A stretch of DNA of 64,000 nt, from the NCBI GenBank assembly GCA_903929755.1, contig CAIYVZ010000034.1, positions 1 through 64,000 on the forward strand, read 5' to 3'. Under the pieces are notes generated by a model. The model ran no database searches and was not told where the DNA came from. It was given only the letters and a program-made list of their open reading frames with translations. Source of the DNA: an uncultured Acidobacteriia bacterium (GTDB taxonomy: Bacteria; Acidobacteriota; Terriglobia; Bryobacterales; Bryobacteraceae). The translations under genes were made by a program, and so were the position numbers. Below, piece by piece: positions 25,058-34,363 of this stretch. Each line of letters starts with the position of its first letter. Position 1 is the first letter of the stretch.

Positions 25058-28000
25058 TTAGAAGGTTAGCTTGAGCGCAAGTTGCATCACGCGGGGCGTG
25101 AAGCCAAGGTTCGTAGCAGTGATCTGGCCGAAGGCGGCTGCGCGTGTGGGGACGCCCGAGGGCTGCCGCGAAACGGTCCACGACGAGATCACGTTGTTCG
25201 GCAAGGCGAAGTTCGGGGTGTTCGAGATGTTGTAAGCCTCGGCACGGAACGACAACTTCGCTTTCTCTGTCACGGTGAAGTCCTTGAAGATGGAGAAATC
25301 GACCGATCTCCAGTGAGGACCATAGCACTGCCGGGCGCCCTCGTTGCCGGGGTTGCCGATAGGCTGCTGTTGCCACGCATTGAGATTGATCCAGTTACTG
25401 ATGGATGGACTATCGACGGTGCACTTCTGACCGGCAATCTGGTTGGGCCGGTCCTGCGTGGTGTTGGGCAGGTTGATCAGATTCTGGCCGTCAAATACGG
25501 TGAACGGTTCACCCGACTGCCAGAACGTGATGGTGTTAACCTGCCAGCCCGCCAGCAGCTGCTTCTTCAAGCCATCTGCGCTCTTGCCGAACGGAAGTTC
25601 GTAGTTCACGCGGAAGTTGATCTTGTGCTTGAAGCCAATACCGGAATTGCCCCAGTCGTACTGGCGATTGTTGGAGAGGGTATTGTTCTGCTCACCGTTA
25701 TCCACCAGATGGGTCAGGTTGCGGGCGAAGGCGTAGTTGGCATTTACTGTCAACCCCTTCGAGTAACGACGCTCAAAAACAAACTGAGCGGCATGATAGG
25801 CGCTTCCGGCACCGGTGGTGTGGAGGGTAATTCCCTGCACATTGGGCAAGGTGGCCGACCGGATGAAAGGCGGCTGAACGGCCGTCCCTGTGGGAACGGG
25901 AGTGTTCACCGTTTGTGCCCATTGCAGGTGGCGGCCCAGCATGCCAACGTACGACATGGTGAACACGTTGTCCCCGAACTGCTTCTGGGCCGTCAGGTTC
26001 CACTGCATGATTTCGGCGGCCGGGTAGTGGTTGGCATGGGAAACGAGGCCGGTCTGGAGCCCGGCGCGAACGGAACCGAGGATTTCCGCGATGTTGGGAA
26101 TCTGGATGGGCGGCGGACCATCCTTCAGCTTGCCAATGCCCGCGGGGCAGGCGATGCCGCCGACGACGGCCGGCTGGCAGGTGAAATTCACGGTCACGAA
26201 GGGCGGGTTGGAAAGGTTGAGGGACCCTGCGGCATAATCCTGAGCAAAGTAGCTCATCCCGGCACCGCCACGGATCACCATACCTTTTCCTGCGTTATAG
26301 GCGAAGCCCAGGCGGGGCGCAAACTGTTTCCAGTTGGGTTCCACACACGCAGCCTGGCCGATGCAGAAGGTATTGGTGTCGAGCTGATAGTTGGAACGCT
26401 GATTGACTGCGCTCTGGAGCTGCCCGATGTGATCCCAGCGGAGCCCGAGGTTCAGGGTTAGTTTGCGGGTGGCATGCCAGTCGTCCTGTACGAAGGCGTG
26501 GGGTTCAGCCGTCCGGTAGTACTGGTGATAAAGGGTCAGCTGGCGGGTGATGGTGGTGGGAACACCCTGCAGGAAGTTTGCCAGGCTGTTGGGCGGGGCG
26601 CCGGCAGTGCTGCCGGACCAGGTGAACTGGCCTGTCCCGTTCGGGACCTGGTAGTAATTGAGCTGACGGCGGATCATGCCGCCGCCAAACTTAATGTTGT
26701 GAGTACCCCTCGTCCAGGTGAGGGTGCCTTCTTCCTGGAAGACGTTGTTCACGTCATAGATCGGCACGGAAGTGCAATCGCCGAGGGAGTTGCAGCTTCC
26801 CTGCCCGGTATACCCGTTGATGGAGACGTTCAGCAGACCGGAAACATCTTTGTTGACGTTGGCGCCGGGGATGCCGAACTTGTCGGACAGGTTGGTGCCC
26901 TGATTGGCGGAAAGCGTTGCGATATTTAGCCGGGTGAAGCTGGCTTTCACTTCTAAAACGACGGTCGGGCTGAACACGTGAACGTGGTCGAGCATGTAAG
27001 ACTGCGCATCGCCGGTGGAATTTCCAGGATAGATACCGTTGCCCGGATTGATGCCATTCACCTTGGGGTAGAGGGTCGGGTAGACCGTGGTGGTGGGATT
27101 GTAGCTGACACGCCCGAAGGAGCTGTCTTTGTCGGACCACCGGTGATCAATACGGGCGTCGATGGTGCGGGCGTAGTACTGATTATTGACGTTGCCGGTG
27201 TAGTTGGCGGTGGCAGGCGCGCCAGGAATATTGGCGGCCGGCAACAGCGCGAGATATTTCACCGCGACAGGGTCGAGGAGCGATTGAGGAACTACCGGGC
27301 CGCCGACGTCGGAGAAATCGCCGGGGTGTGCCAGTTGATAAGCGGTGGGGGCGGCGAGGAGACCGGTATTCTTACCCTGAATCTGGCGGAGTTCTTCCCA
27401 ATCGGCGAAGAAGAAGGTCTTGTCTTTCTTAATACGGCCACCGACGCTGCCGCCGTACTGGTTCTGGCGGAACTCGGGGCGACCGATGCCGCCCGCGTTC
27501 CCGAAGAAGTCGTTCGCGTTGAGTTTGTCGTTGCGGAAGTATTCGTAAATACCGCCGTGGTACGCATTGCCCCCCGACTTGGTAATCAGGTTGACGACTG
27601 CGCCGCCGGCTCGTCCCACTTCGGCAGGGAAAGCGTTGGTGTCCACTTTCACTTCCTGGATGGAGTCAATGGAGGGCCGGATGAGAATGGAGAATTGTTC
27701 GCGCTCGTTGTTGTCCATCCCATCGACCAGGTGGTTGTTGAACGTTTCGTTCATGCCGTTGGCGACGACCCCGGCGGTCTGCCGGCGTTCGTCGGGGCGG
27801 GTGCCGCCGATGATGGAGTTCGACGGAGCCGCGGCAGCGCCCACTGTGGTGGTGACGAGGTTCACGAAGTTACGTCCGTTCAGCGGCAAGTCCTGCACGG
27901 CCTGGGCGGAGACGGTGTCGCGGAGCGTGGAGCTGTCGGTTTGGAGGGCGGGCGCGGCGGCGGAAACTTCCACGCTTTGCGTAGTGTCACCGACTTGCAA

Positions 28001-28321
28001 CTGGGCGTCAATACGGGCCCGGTCACCGGCGACGAGCGTCACGGAGGAAATGAACCGTTTGAAGCTCGGGGCCTCGATGGTGACGGAGTAGCTGCCGGAG
28101 GGCAGCAGATTGACGACATAATCGCCTGAGCCTGCCGTTTGCACGGTACGGGTGTCCCCGGTACCTTTGTTGACGATGGTTACCTTGGCGTTTGGCATGA
28201 CGGCACCGGCTGTATCGGTGACGGTGCCGAGAATATCCGCCGTATTGAGCTGAGCGGATAGGGAATAAGTGAAAACAAGAAGCCAGAGCGTGAGCGCAGT
28301 GGCTGTTCTTAAGAAATTCAT
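25058..28321 (-). CDS. TonB-dependent receptor with carboxypeptidase-regulatory domain (Oar-like)
   Basis: 1087 residues from the ATG at 28321, chosen because the signal peptide (MNFLRTATALTLWLLVFTYS) begins there. Regulatory domain about 25-110 (ILGTVTDTAGAVMPNAKVTI), plug with DLPLNGRNFVNLVTTTVGAA and HLVDGMDNNEREQFSIL, and a barrel ending MQLALKLTF. It resembles the 7332 receptor more than the 18884 one in the plug. An 18-bp tandem array lies 150 bp upstream of its start. Confidence 0.92.
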   Translation of the reverse strand: MNFLRTATALTLWLLVFTYSLSAQLNTADILGTVTDTAGAVMPNAKVTIVNKGTGDTRTVQTAGSGDYVVNLLPSGSYSVTIEAPSFKRFISSVTLVAGDRARIDAQLQVGDTTQSVEVSAAAPALQTDSSTLRDTVSAQAVQDLPLNGRNFVNLVTTTVGAAAAPSNSIIGGTRPDERRQTAGVVANGMNETFNNHLVDGMDNNEREQFSILIRPSIDSIQEVKVDTNAFPAEVGRAGGAVVNLITKSGGNAYHGGIYEYFRNDKLNANDFFGNAGGIGRPEFRQNQYGGSVGGRIKKDKTFFFADWEELRQIQGKNTGLLAAPTAYQLAHPGDFSDVGGPVVPQSLLDPVAVKYLALLPAANIPGAPATANYTGNVNNQYYARTIDARIDHRWSDKDSSFGRVSYNPTTTVYPTLYPKVNGINPGNGIYPGNSTGDAQSYMLDHVHVFSPTVVLEVKASFTRLNIATLSANQGTNLSDKFGIPGANVNKDVSGLLNVSINGYTGQGSCNSLGDCTSVPIYDVNNVFQEEGTLTWTRGTHNIKFGGGMIRRQLNYYQVPNGTGQFTWSGSTAGAPPNSLANFLQGVPTTITRQLTLYHQYYRTAEPHAFVQDDWHATRKLTLNLGLRWDHIGQLQSAVNQRSNYQLDTNTFCIGQAACVEPNWKQFAPRLGFAYNAGKGMVIRGGAGMSYFAQDYAAGSLNLSNPPFVTVNFTCQPAVVGGIACPAGIGKLKDGPPPIQIPNIAEILGSVRAGLQTGLVSHANHYPAAEIMQWNLTAQKQFGDNVFTMSYVGMLGRHLQWAQTVNTPVPTGTAVQPPFIRSATLPNVQGITLHTTGAGSAYHAAQFVFERRYSKGLTVNANYAFARNLTHLVDNGEQNNTLSNNRQYDWGNSGIGFKHKINFRVNYELPFGKSADGLKKQLLAGWQVNTITFWQSGEPFTVFDGQNLINLPNTTQDRPNQIAGQKCTVDSPSISNWINLNAWQQQPIGNPGNEGARQCYGPHWRSVDFSIFKDFTVTEKAKLSFRAEAYNISNTPNFALPNNVISSWTVSRQPSGVPTRAAAFGQITATNLGFTPRVMQLALKLTF

Positions 28322-28466
28322 AGAGTACCCTTTCTGAAGCGGTTGAAATGTCTTTTGAGACAACGTAGTCAAGATAGTAGTCTTGTGCAATATCAGCGTC
28401 AAGGGGGGCAGGCGTGTTGTGCAGGAATGATGGAGCGACAACCCCTACGGCATCACCACAGGATGC
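28322..28466. other. Upstream region of the TonB receptor
   Basis: No gene. It contains the twice-repeated GTAGTC (28364 and 28377 region) and should hold the receptor promoter, between the ATG and the tandem array. Confidence 0.4.
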
Positions 28467-28620
28467 GCGACTGAACAATGCCGCGCGACTGAACAATGCC
28501 GCGCGACTGAACAATGCCGCGTGACTGAACAATGCCGCGTGACTGAACAATGACGCGTGACTGAACAATGCCGCGCGACTGAACAATGCCGCGTGACTGA
28601 ACAATGCCGCGTGACTGAAC
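28467..28620. repeat. 18-bp tandem repeat array, 8.5 copies
   Basis: Eight consecutive units of GCGACTGAACAATGCCGC plus a partial ninth. Variation is limited to C/T at the second base of the unit and one C-to-A change. There are no spacers. The unit length is a multiple of three, so all three minus-strand frames stay open and would encode six-residue repeats. A hairpin AAAACTG-cgaatga-CAGTTTT (28627-28647) closes the array. Confidence 0.95.
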
Positions 28621-28716
28621 CGAGCAAAAACTGCGAATGACAGTTTTCATCCATCTTGGGCCCCGATTCTTGTTTTTTCGAACAATCAACGACTTCTGCG
28701 GGGAATGACGCATGCC

Positions 28717-28762
28717 TGTCGCAAGTCTGTCGCTAGTTGTGTCGCAAGTTTGTCGCTAGTTT
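28717..28762. repeat. 23-bp tandem repeat, two copies
   Basis: Two head-to-tail units starting TGTCGCAAGT and ending GTCGCTAGTT, differing at two positions. The second unit contains the stop codon of the winged-helix gene. Confidence 0.8.
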
Positions 28763-28995
28763 TGGGAGCTGCCCGAGGCCCTGTAAACCAGACGGTTCGT
28801 GGCACCGGTTGCTTCGAGTAGACCGGCATCGACAAGTTCTCGCAGATCGCGTTGCAGCGAGCGCCGGTGCACTCCCGGGCATCGGGCTTCGAAATCCTGC
28901 ATCTGAAATGTCGAGCCCTGCCGGGCCAGTTCCAGCGTCACGATTTGCCGGGCCGACAGATTATGTATAAAACTACCTCTCCACTTGTCACCCAT
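28756..28995 (-). CDS. Small winged-helix protein
   Basis: 79 residues from the ATG at 28995. LSARQIVTLELARQGSTFQM followed by HRRSLQRDLRELVDAGLLEA and TNRLVYRA fits a DeoR-like winged helix. Such domains occur alone or as the C-terminal part of larger Fic or ATPase regulators, so this could be a truncated piece. It lies 43 nt downstream of the HEPN gene on the same strand and may regulate that module. Its stop lies inside a short tandem repeat. Confidence 0.55.
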   Translation of the reverse strand: MGDKWRGSFIHNLSARQIVTLELARQGSTFQMQDFEARCPGVHRRSLQRDLRELVDAGLLEATGATNRLVYRASGSSQN

Positions 28996-29037
28996 TGAGT
29001 TGCTGATGGCGAGCACAGGCAATCGCGCCGGTTGGCC

Positions 29038-29445
29038 TTAGGCCAGATAGTCTTTCAACGTCTGCTTCACGGTGTCTCGGACCTGGCAGGCGATCTCAAC
29101 GGCGCGCGTTTCTTCTCCGGGAAGGAGTTCCGGTGTGTCCCCGGGATACCTGCCTTCGGCCCCGAAGGGCGTGAGCAATGTTGAATCCTGCAGCGCTTCG
29201 GCGGTCATAGGTGCGCACTCCGCAACCAGATTGAGCACCTTTCCCAAATAATGAGTCTTCGGGAAGTAGACCTGATGCCGAACGAGAATCGCCTTCAGGT
29301 ATTTTTCGACTGCCTGTTGCGCGTGAAAGGCAATGACGGATGGTAAGCGGGTCGCATCCTTCAAAAGAATCCCGGCTGCGGCAAGATCCTGTTCCGCTTT
29401 CCCAATCCATTGCCGGACCAGTTCACGCCGGACCTCGTCACCTCG
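29038..29445 (-). CDS. HEPN-domain protein (toxin of an MNT/HEPN pair), start unclear
   Basis: From the first in-frame codon after the MNT stop the frame reads RRELVRQWIGKAEQDLAAAG, then FHAQQAVEKYLKAILVRHQV and THYLGKVLNLVAECAP, a complete HEPN fold. The Rx4-6H RNase motif is not obvious. No ATG, GTG or TTG occurs before codon 28 (TTG at 29364), inside the domain. An exact 8-bp tandem duplication (GACGAGGT twice, within 29431-29447) lies where the start should be and may have put the start codon out of frame. HEPN proteins of such pairs are RNases neutralised by AMPylation or binding by MNT. Confidence 0.72.
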   Translation of the reverse strand, partial: RGDEVRRELVRQWIGKAEQDLAAAGILLKDATRLPSVIAFHAQQAVEKYLKAILVRHQVYFPKTHYLGKVLNLVAECAPMTAEALQDSTLLTPFGAEGRYPGDTPELLPGEETRAVEIACQVRDTVKQTLKDYLA

Positions 29446-29766
29446 TCAGGCAGCTTCATAGAGCACTCGTCCGTACCTGTGCGCGGGATAGGCAATGCCG
29501 CCAATAATGTTTTTTGTTTCTTCAAAACGTTCCGATGCGATCACGATCACATCGAGGGGATAGCCAATGTCCCCCAGTGCATGTCGGATCCTGATGCTTT
29601 CGACACGGGTATTGTCCGGCTTGGGTTCCACGACCAAAAGGTCGATATCGCTGTCGCGTGTCATCTGCCCGGTAGCGGCGGAGCCGAATAGAATGACGCG
29701 ATCCGGTTCGGCAACGGTAAGGATGCGGCGAACGATTTCCTGCGTCAGCGTCTCGTCAAGGGCCAT
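29446..29766 (-). CDS. mntA: Minimal nucleotidyltransferase (MNT antitoxin)
   Basis: 106 residues. The diagnostic pol-beta motif is VILFGSAATGQMTRDSDIDL (GSx10DxD type). MNT proteins of type VII TA systems AMPylate or otherwise silence the HEPN RNase encoded next to them. Here MNT is first and HEPN directly follows at the stop codon. I chose the ATG at 29766; the frame is open for 19 further codons upstream without family similarity. Confidence 0.88.
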   Translation of the reverse strand: MALDETLTQEIVRRILTVAEPDRVILFGSAATGQMTRDSDIDLLVVEPKPDNTRVESIRIRHALGDIGYPLDVIVIASERFEETKNIIGGIAYPAHRYGRVLYEAA

Positions 29767-30289
29767 CAGCTTCCATGATATGCGATAAGGAGAACGAGAG
29801 ACTGCAGATGGCTGCTGCCGCAAGGCGTTTGGCGCAGTTGTATTGCCGAACCAGGAAGGCAGAGGCCTTTACTCTTCCACAAGGTGTGCCCGACTATGAC
29901 CGGGTGAATGCCTGCGCGGAACTTGCGGACAAGAAAAATGCCGTTCAGTCACCATGGGGTTTCTTGGTGCTAACTCCGCGCGTTGATTAATATCAGGATC
30001 ATGACTGCCACCAGCGGCGGTTTCTTAACAACTGCCAGCGTCGCTGTTTCTGCATATTCAGGGCCTTGTGGCGAGACGGGGAATCAACGATGCAGATGAG
30101 GCTGCCCTGTAACAGCAGTGTCGGGCTGGTGCCGGCAAGCTTGCTGCCTGGTTCCGGCACAAGGGCTCAAAACGGAGGGATTACTGCTGGCTCCGACGCA
30201 GAGTTCGAATCCACGTTGGGGTCGAACAAACAGAGGCACAAACCCCCGGAAAACGCTCAAGGATTTCCAATGACATCAGGGAGATAGCA
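29767..30289. other. Intergenic region without a supported gene
   Basis: 523 bp. A 71-codon ORF (29775-29990) and a 73-codon ORF (30066-30287) are open but show no family character. A GAGTTCGAATCC string near 30200 resembles a tRNA T-loop, but no tRNA can be folded around it. The MNT promoter should lie at its left end. Confidence 0.4.
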
Positions 30290-30613
30290 GTGAGTTCGAG
30301 ACTTGATGACTGGCTCCCCATCGTGGCTTCGAACAGGGCGGCGGGATTTCTGCGAGAGTGGTTATTGGAACACAATTCTCAAACAAACGCTCCCGAGCTG
30401 GTGACGATCCGGCAGTTCGGCGATATTGCGGAGGCGCTGCTGGCGCAGGGGTGCCTGGAGGCTGCCGGGATCGAGTGTTTTCTGGCGGATCTGAACATCG
30501 CCAGAGTGGACTGGCCGCTTTCGCGGGGGATCCGGTTACAGGTGGCTCCGGGTGATGCCGCGGATGCGGTTGAGGTGATGGATCAACCTCCCCTGGAGGA
30601 AGCGCCCGAGTAG
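30290..30613 (+). CDS. DUF2007 putative signal-transducing protein
   Basis: 107 residues. Residues 37-100 match DUF2007: LVTIRQFGDIAEALLAQGCL, AAGIECFLADLNI and GIRLQVAPGDAADAVEVMDQ. The N-terminal 35 residues are an extra segment (WLPIVASNRAAGFLREWL). The GTG start is preceded by GGGAG at good spacing. Some DUF2007 proteins are fused to zinc ribbons or membrane segments; this one is free-standing and cytosolic. Its function is not known. Confidence 0.75.
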   Translation: MSSRLDDWLPIVASNRAAGFLREWLLEHNSQTNAPELVTIRQFGDIAEALLAQGCLEAAGIECFLADLNIARVDWPLSRGIRLQVAPGDAADAVEVMDQPPLEEAPE

Positions 30614-30672
30614 GGAGCGGAGCCTGGCCACGGCGCGGTCTCACCGGAGGGGGGCGGAGGACATAGCCACTA

Positions 30673-30690
30673 TTATTGACTGGTCAATAA
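30673..30690. promoter_or_regulatory. Perfect operator palindrome before the Phd/PIN operon
   Basis: TTATTGAC-TG-GTCAATAA, 8-bp arms, 19 nt upstream of the antitoxin ATG. It overlaps the probable promoter (TGACTATACTGAGG follows). Phd/YefM antitoxins repress by binding such palindromes. Confidence 0.7.
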
Positions 30691-30709
30691 AAATGACTAT
30701 ACTGAGGCA

Positions 30710-30928
30710 ATGATGGAGATCAGCGCGTCGAAGTTCAAAGAACAGTGTCTTTCACTGCTCGACCACCTGGGGCCTGACGGCATCGTCGTGACGAAACATG
30801 GAAAGGCTGTCGCCCTGTTGACTCCCATAAACTCCGGCTGTGCGGCGCTGATCGGCAGCATGAAAGGTAAGGTGCAGGTGTCGGGTGACGTCTTCACTAC
30901 AGGAAGCAAATGGAATGCTGAATCTTGA
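30710..30928 (+). CDS. Phd/YefM-family antitoxin
   Basis: 72 residues: the Phd DNA-binding N-terminus MEISASKFKEQCLSLLDHLG, IVVTKHGKAVALLTP, and a disordered tail that would wrap the toxin. It overlaps the PIN toxin gene by 14 nt. An 18-bp perfect palindrome upstream is its likely operator. Confidence 0.9.
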   Translation: MMEISASKFKEQCLSLLDHLGPDGIVVTKHGKAVALLTPINSGCAALIGSMKGKVQVSGDVFTTGSKWNAES

Positions 30929-31280
30929 TACGCATATCCTGCTGTTCGCCCTGGACGGTTCGCTGACGCCCGGCGAACGAAAACTACTCGCCGCGGAACA
31001 GTGGGGCATCTCGGCCATCGTGCTGTGGGAGGTGGCGAAGCTGGCGCAACTCGGCAGGATTGGGATTGACGTCCGCGCACCCGAATTCAAGCGGATACTT
31101 TCCCGGGTACATGTGTGGCCGGTCGATCTGGCAGTCTGCGCAAAGTCCGCTGAACTGGATTTCAGCAGCGATCCCGCCGACGAACTGATTGCGGCGACCA
31201 GTATCATCCACGGGGTTCCCCTGGTGACGCGGGACAAGAAAATCAAGAGATCGAAGATCGTGCCTTTCGCCCGATCCTGA
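30915..31280 (+). CDS. PIN-domain toxin (VapC-like, Phd-associated)
   Basis: 121 residues: MLNLDTHILLFALDG with the first active-site Asp (D5), WGISAIVLWEVAKLA with the Glu, DPADELIAATSIIHGVPLVT and RDKKI. All acidic positions of a PIN ribonuclease are present and the length is typical. I chose the ATG at 30915 because the family starts at this motif; the antitoxin stop lies 14 nt inside. The pair appears intact, unlike several modules in the first 6 kb. Confidence 0.9.
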   Translation: MLNLDTHILLFALDGSLTPGERKLLAAEQWGISAIVLWEVAKLAQLGRIGIDVRAPEFKRILSRVHVWPVDLAVCAKSAELDFSSDPADELIAATSIIHGVPLVTRDKKIKRSKIVPFARS

Positions 31281-31284
31281 CAGG

Positions 31285-34095
31285 TTACTTGTACTCTTCG
31301 AGCGGCGGGCAACTGCAGACCAGGTTGCGGTCTCCATATGCGTTGTCGATGCGGCCCACGGGACACCAGTATTTGTCCATCTTCGCTGACCCCGCAGGGA
31401 AGCATCCTTCTTCCTTCGGGTACGGGCGGGTCCAGGCTTCCACCAGGTCGTAGACGGTGTGGGGCGCGTGGCGCAGCGGGGAATCGGCGATGGGGAAGCG
31501 ACCATTTTCCACGTCGGTGATTTCCTTACGGATGGAAATCATGGCGTCACAGAAGCGGTCGAGTTCGGCCTTCGATTCGGATTCGGTGGGCTCGATCATG
31601 AGCGTTCCGGGGACCGGGAAACTCATAGTCGGCGCGTGGAAGCCGTAGTCGATCAGGCGCTTGGCGATGTCATCCACAGTGACGCCGGAGATGTCCTTCA
31701 GGCCCCGGGGGTCGATGATGCACTCGTGCGCGATACGGCCATTGTCGTTCTTGTAGAGCAGCGGGAAAGAAGAATCGAGGCGGGTGGCGATGTAGTTCGC
31801 AGACAGGATGGCGACTTCGGTGGCCTTTTTCAGGCCTTCGCCACCCATCATCAGGATGTACATGTACGAGATGGGCAGGATGGAGGCGGACCCGAACGGC
31901 GCAGCTGAAACGTGCTGCGGCAGGAAGGGGGCCAGGTGACTACGGACGCCGATGGGGCCCATCCCAGGGCCGCCGCCGCCGTGGGGGATGCAGAAGGTCT
32001 TGTGCAGGTTGAGGTGCGAGACATCGGCGCCATACTTGCCGGGTTGCGACAGGCCGACCTGGGCGTTCAGGTTCGCGCCGTCAAGGTAAACCTGGCCACC
32101 GTACTGGTGGATGGTGCTGCAGATTTCGCTGATCTCGTTTTCGAAAACGCCGTGGGTGGAGGGGTAGGTGACCATCAGCGCGGCGAGTTTATCGGCATGT
32201 TGCGCGGCTTTGGCTTTCAGATCGGCCAGGTCAACGTTGCCTTTGGCATCGCAGGCGACCACCACCACGTCCATACCGACCATGTGCGCGGAGGCGGGGT
32301 TGGTGCCGTGGGCTGACGACGGGATCAGGCAGAGGTTGCGGTGGCCTTCGTTGCGGCTCCGGTGGTAAGCGCGGATGGCGAGGAGGCCGGCGTATTCACC
32401 CTGCGCGCCGGAATTGGGCTGCAGCAGGATGGCGTCGTAGCCGGTGATCTGGCAAAGCTTCTGTTCCAGGTCCTGAAACATGGCCTGGTAGCCGGCGGCC
32501 TGGTCTTTGGGCGCGAACGGGTGCAGGTTGCCGAATTCCGGCCAGGTAACGGGCAGCATTTCCGACGTTGCGTTGAGCTTCATGGTGCAGGAGCCGAGCG
32601 GAATCATGGCGCGGTCGAGCGCGAGGTCGCGGTCACTCAGCTTGCGCATGTAGCGCAGCATTTCGGTTTCGGAGCGGTACTTGTGGAAGACGGCGTGGGT
32701 GAGGAAGGCGGAGGTTCGGGCGAGGCCTGCGGGAAGGGCGGGGGCCTCTGCTTCGGGCGTGGTGGTGGTGGCTCCGAAGGCTTGCAGGATGGCTTCCACG
32801 GTTTGTGGCGTGGTGGTTTCGTCGAGTGAGATGCCGAGGGTTTCGGCGTCGGTGTCCCCGGCGAAGATGCGGAAGTTGAGCTTTGCGGAATCGGCGCGGG
32901 CAAGGATGGCGGCCCGTTGGGTGCCCGCATTGACCGTCAGGGTATCGAAGAATGCCGAGTTGCGGAGCGTGAAGCCGAGTGCCTGAAGGCCGACGGCAAG
33001 GGTCGCGGTGCGGCGGCGGATCTGCTGCGCGATGTAAACCAGGCCTTCAGGGCCGTGGTACACGGCGTACATGGAGGCCATGACGGCCAGCAGGACCTGG
33101 GCGGTGCAGATGTTGGAGGTCGCCTTTTCACGGCGGATGTGCTGTTCGCGGGTTTGGAGCGCGAGGCGGTAGGCGGGCTTGCCTTTGGAGTCGATGGAGA
33201 CGCCGACGAGGCGGCCGGGGAGGGACCTTTTATACGCATCCTTTACCGCCAGGTACGCGGCGTGGGGGCCACCGTAGCCCATGGGGACTCCGAAGCGCTG
33301 GGCGGAACCAAGGGCGATATCGGTGCCGAGTTCGCCGGGAGGCGTGAGAAGGGTGAGGGCGAGGGGGTCGGCGGCCAGAATTGCCAGGCCGCCTTTAGCC
33401 TGAATCCACTGGATGGCGGCGCGGAAGTCGCGGATTTCACCAAAGGTGTCGGGGTATTGGAACAGAGCTCCGAAGAAATCGCCTTCGGGGAGGGTGTCGC
33501 CGACGACGACGGTCCAGCCGAGGGGCTCGGCACGGGTTTCAATGACGGCGAGGGTTTGCGGGTGAATTGCGCTATCGACGAAAAAGCGGGTGGACTTGGA
33601 TTTGGCGGAGCGCTGGGCGACGGCCATGGCTTCGGCGGCGGCGGTGCCTTCGTCGAGCATGGAGGCGTTGGCGACGTCGAGACCGGTCAGGTCGCAGATC
33701 ATCGTCTGGTAATTGATCAGGGCTTCGAGGCGGCCCTGGCTGATTTCGGGCTGGTAGGGAGTGTAAGCGGTGTACCAAGCGGGGCTTTCGAGGATATTGC
33801 GCTGGATGACGCCGGGGACAAGGGTGCCGTAGTAACCCTGGCCGATGAGCGAAGTGCGGACTTCATTGCGGGCAGCGATGCCGCGCAGGAAATCGAGGGC
33901 TTCCACTTCGGACAGGGCCGAGCCGGTGTCGAGGGGTAACTTCTGCCGGATGGAGGCGGGCAGGGTCTGGCTCATCAGGTCTTCCAGGGATTGAGCTCCC
34001 ACCACCTGGAGCATGGCTTCGATGTCTGAGGGTGAAGGCCCGATGTGGCGGCGTTCAAATGTGGTGGCGGCTTCAGCAGCGCGGGCGGAGGACAT
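31285..34095 (-). CDS. gcvP: Glycine dehydrogenase (decarboxylating), P-protein
   Basis: 936 residues, the single-chain form of the glycine-cleavage P-protein. It decarboxylates glycine with PLP and passes the aminomethyl group to lipoyl-GcvH. The PLP lysine is K699 in [20 protein letters not shown]; other marks are [15 protein letters not shown] at the N-terminus, [16 protein letters not shown] and [20 protein letters not shown]. The ends are normal. gcvT and gcvH are not in the window. A tandem glycine riboswitch precedes the ATG, so expression should respond to glycine. The PIN toxin on the other strand ends 4 bp from its stop. Confidence 0.97.
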   Translation of the reverse strand: MSSARAAEAATTFERRHIGPSPSDIEAMLQVVGAQSLEDLMSQTLPASIRQKLPLDTGSALSEVEALDFLRGIAARNEVRTSLIGQGYYGTLVPGVIQRNILESPAWYTAYTPYQPEISQGRLEALINYQTMICDLTGLDVANASMLDEGTAAAEAMAVAQRSAKSKSTRFFVDSAIHPQTLAVIETRAEPLGWTVVVGDTLPEGDFFGALFQYPDTFGEIRDFRAAIQWIQAKGGLAILAADPLALTLLTPPGELGTDIALGSAQRFGVPMGYGGPHAAYLAVKDAYKRSLPGRLVGVSIDSKGKPAYRLALQTREQHIRREKATSNICTAQVLLAVMASMYAVYHGPEGLVYIAQQIRRRTATLAVGLQALGFTLRNSAFFDTLTVNAGTQRAAILARADSAKLNFRIFAGDTDAETLGISLDETTTPQTVEAILQAFGATTTTPEAEAPALPAGLARTSAFLTHAVFHKYRSETEMLRYMRKLSDRDLALDRAMIPLGSCTMKLNATSEMLPVTWPEFGNLHPFAPKDQAAGYQAMFQDLEQKLCQITGYDAILLQPNSGAQGEYAGLLAIRAYHRSRNEGHRNLCLIPSSAHGTNPASAHMVGMDVVVVACDAKGNVDLADLKAKAAQHADKLAALMVTYPSTHGVFENEISEICSTIHQYGGQVYLDGANLNAQVGLSQPGKYGADVSHLNLHKTFCIPHGGGGPGMGPIGVRSHLAPFLPQHVSAAPFGSASILPISYMYILMMGGEGLKKATEVAILSANYIATRLDSSFPLLYKNDNGRIAHECIIDPRGLKDISGVTVDDIAKRLIDYGFHAPTMSFPVPGTLMIEPTESESKAELDRFCDAMISIRKEITDVENGRFPIADSPLRHAPHTVYDLVEAWTRPYPKEEGCFPAGSAKMDKYWCPVGRIDNAYGDRNLVCSCPPLEEYK

Positions 34096-34107
34096 GACGA
34101 ACCTTTC

Positions 34108-34267
34108 GCCCCATCTGTCGCTTGTGCCTGAGAACGTTATTCCGTCGGCGAGCGAACCTTGCGGCTCGCTACTCTCCAGATGTTGATGTGTGACGGTCCT
34201 TTTGCCTGAGAGTTTCCGGGGCGGTTGCTCCTTCGGCGCCAGCGATGAGGCTGGTCTCTCCCGTCTG
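34108..34267 (-). ncRNA. Tandem glycine riboswitch
   Basis: Two aptamers on the minus strand upstream of gcvP. The first (34267 to 34194) has P1 arms GACGG/CCGTC, the conserved GGAGAGACC, GCCGAAGGAGCAA and CTCTCAGGCAAAAGGACC. The second (34182 to 34112) has P1 arms CATCTG/CAGATG, GGAGAG, GCCGACGGAATAA and TCTCAGGCA. The linker is short. The second P1 ends 16 nt before the gcvP ATG, which suits control of translation rather than a terminator. Confidence 0.93.
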
Positions 34268-34363
34268 TTTCAGGATATCGCGGCGGGTTGGGTGAACTTG
34301 CCCGGCGGTCCACCTGTCCGCCAGGCGAGCCGCCCCAAACGAAGCCGAGTCTTCTGACCAAAA

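Noticed and set aside
28467-28620. CRISPR array
   Set aside because: Units are contiguous 18-bp tandem repeats without unique spacers, and no cas genes are in the window.
28453-28713. Minus-strand ORF encoding six-residue repeats over the 18-bp array
   Set aside because: All three frames are open because the unit is 18 bp long; no signal peptide, conserved flank or ribosome site supports a repeat protein.
29775-29990. 71-codon plus-strand ORF
   Set aside because: No recognisable motif or ribosome site; it overlaps the probable promoter of the divergent MNT gene.
30190-30225. tRNA-like T-loop string GTTCGAATCC, possible tRNA or att site
   Set aside because: The flanks do not pair as a T-stem and no acceptor, D or anticodon arm can be folded around it; no integrase is nearby.
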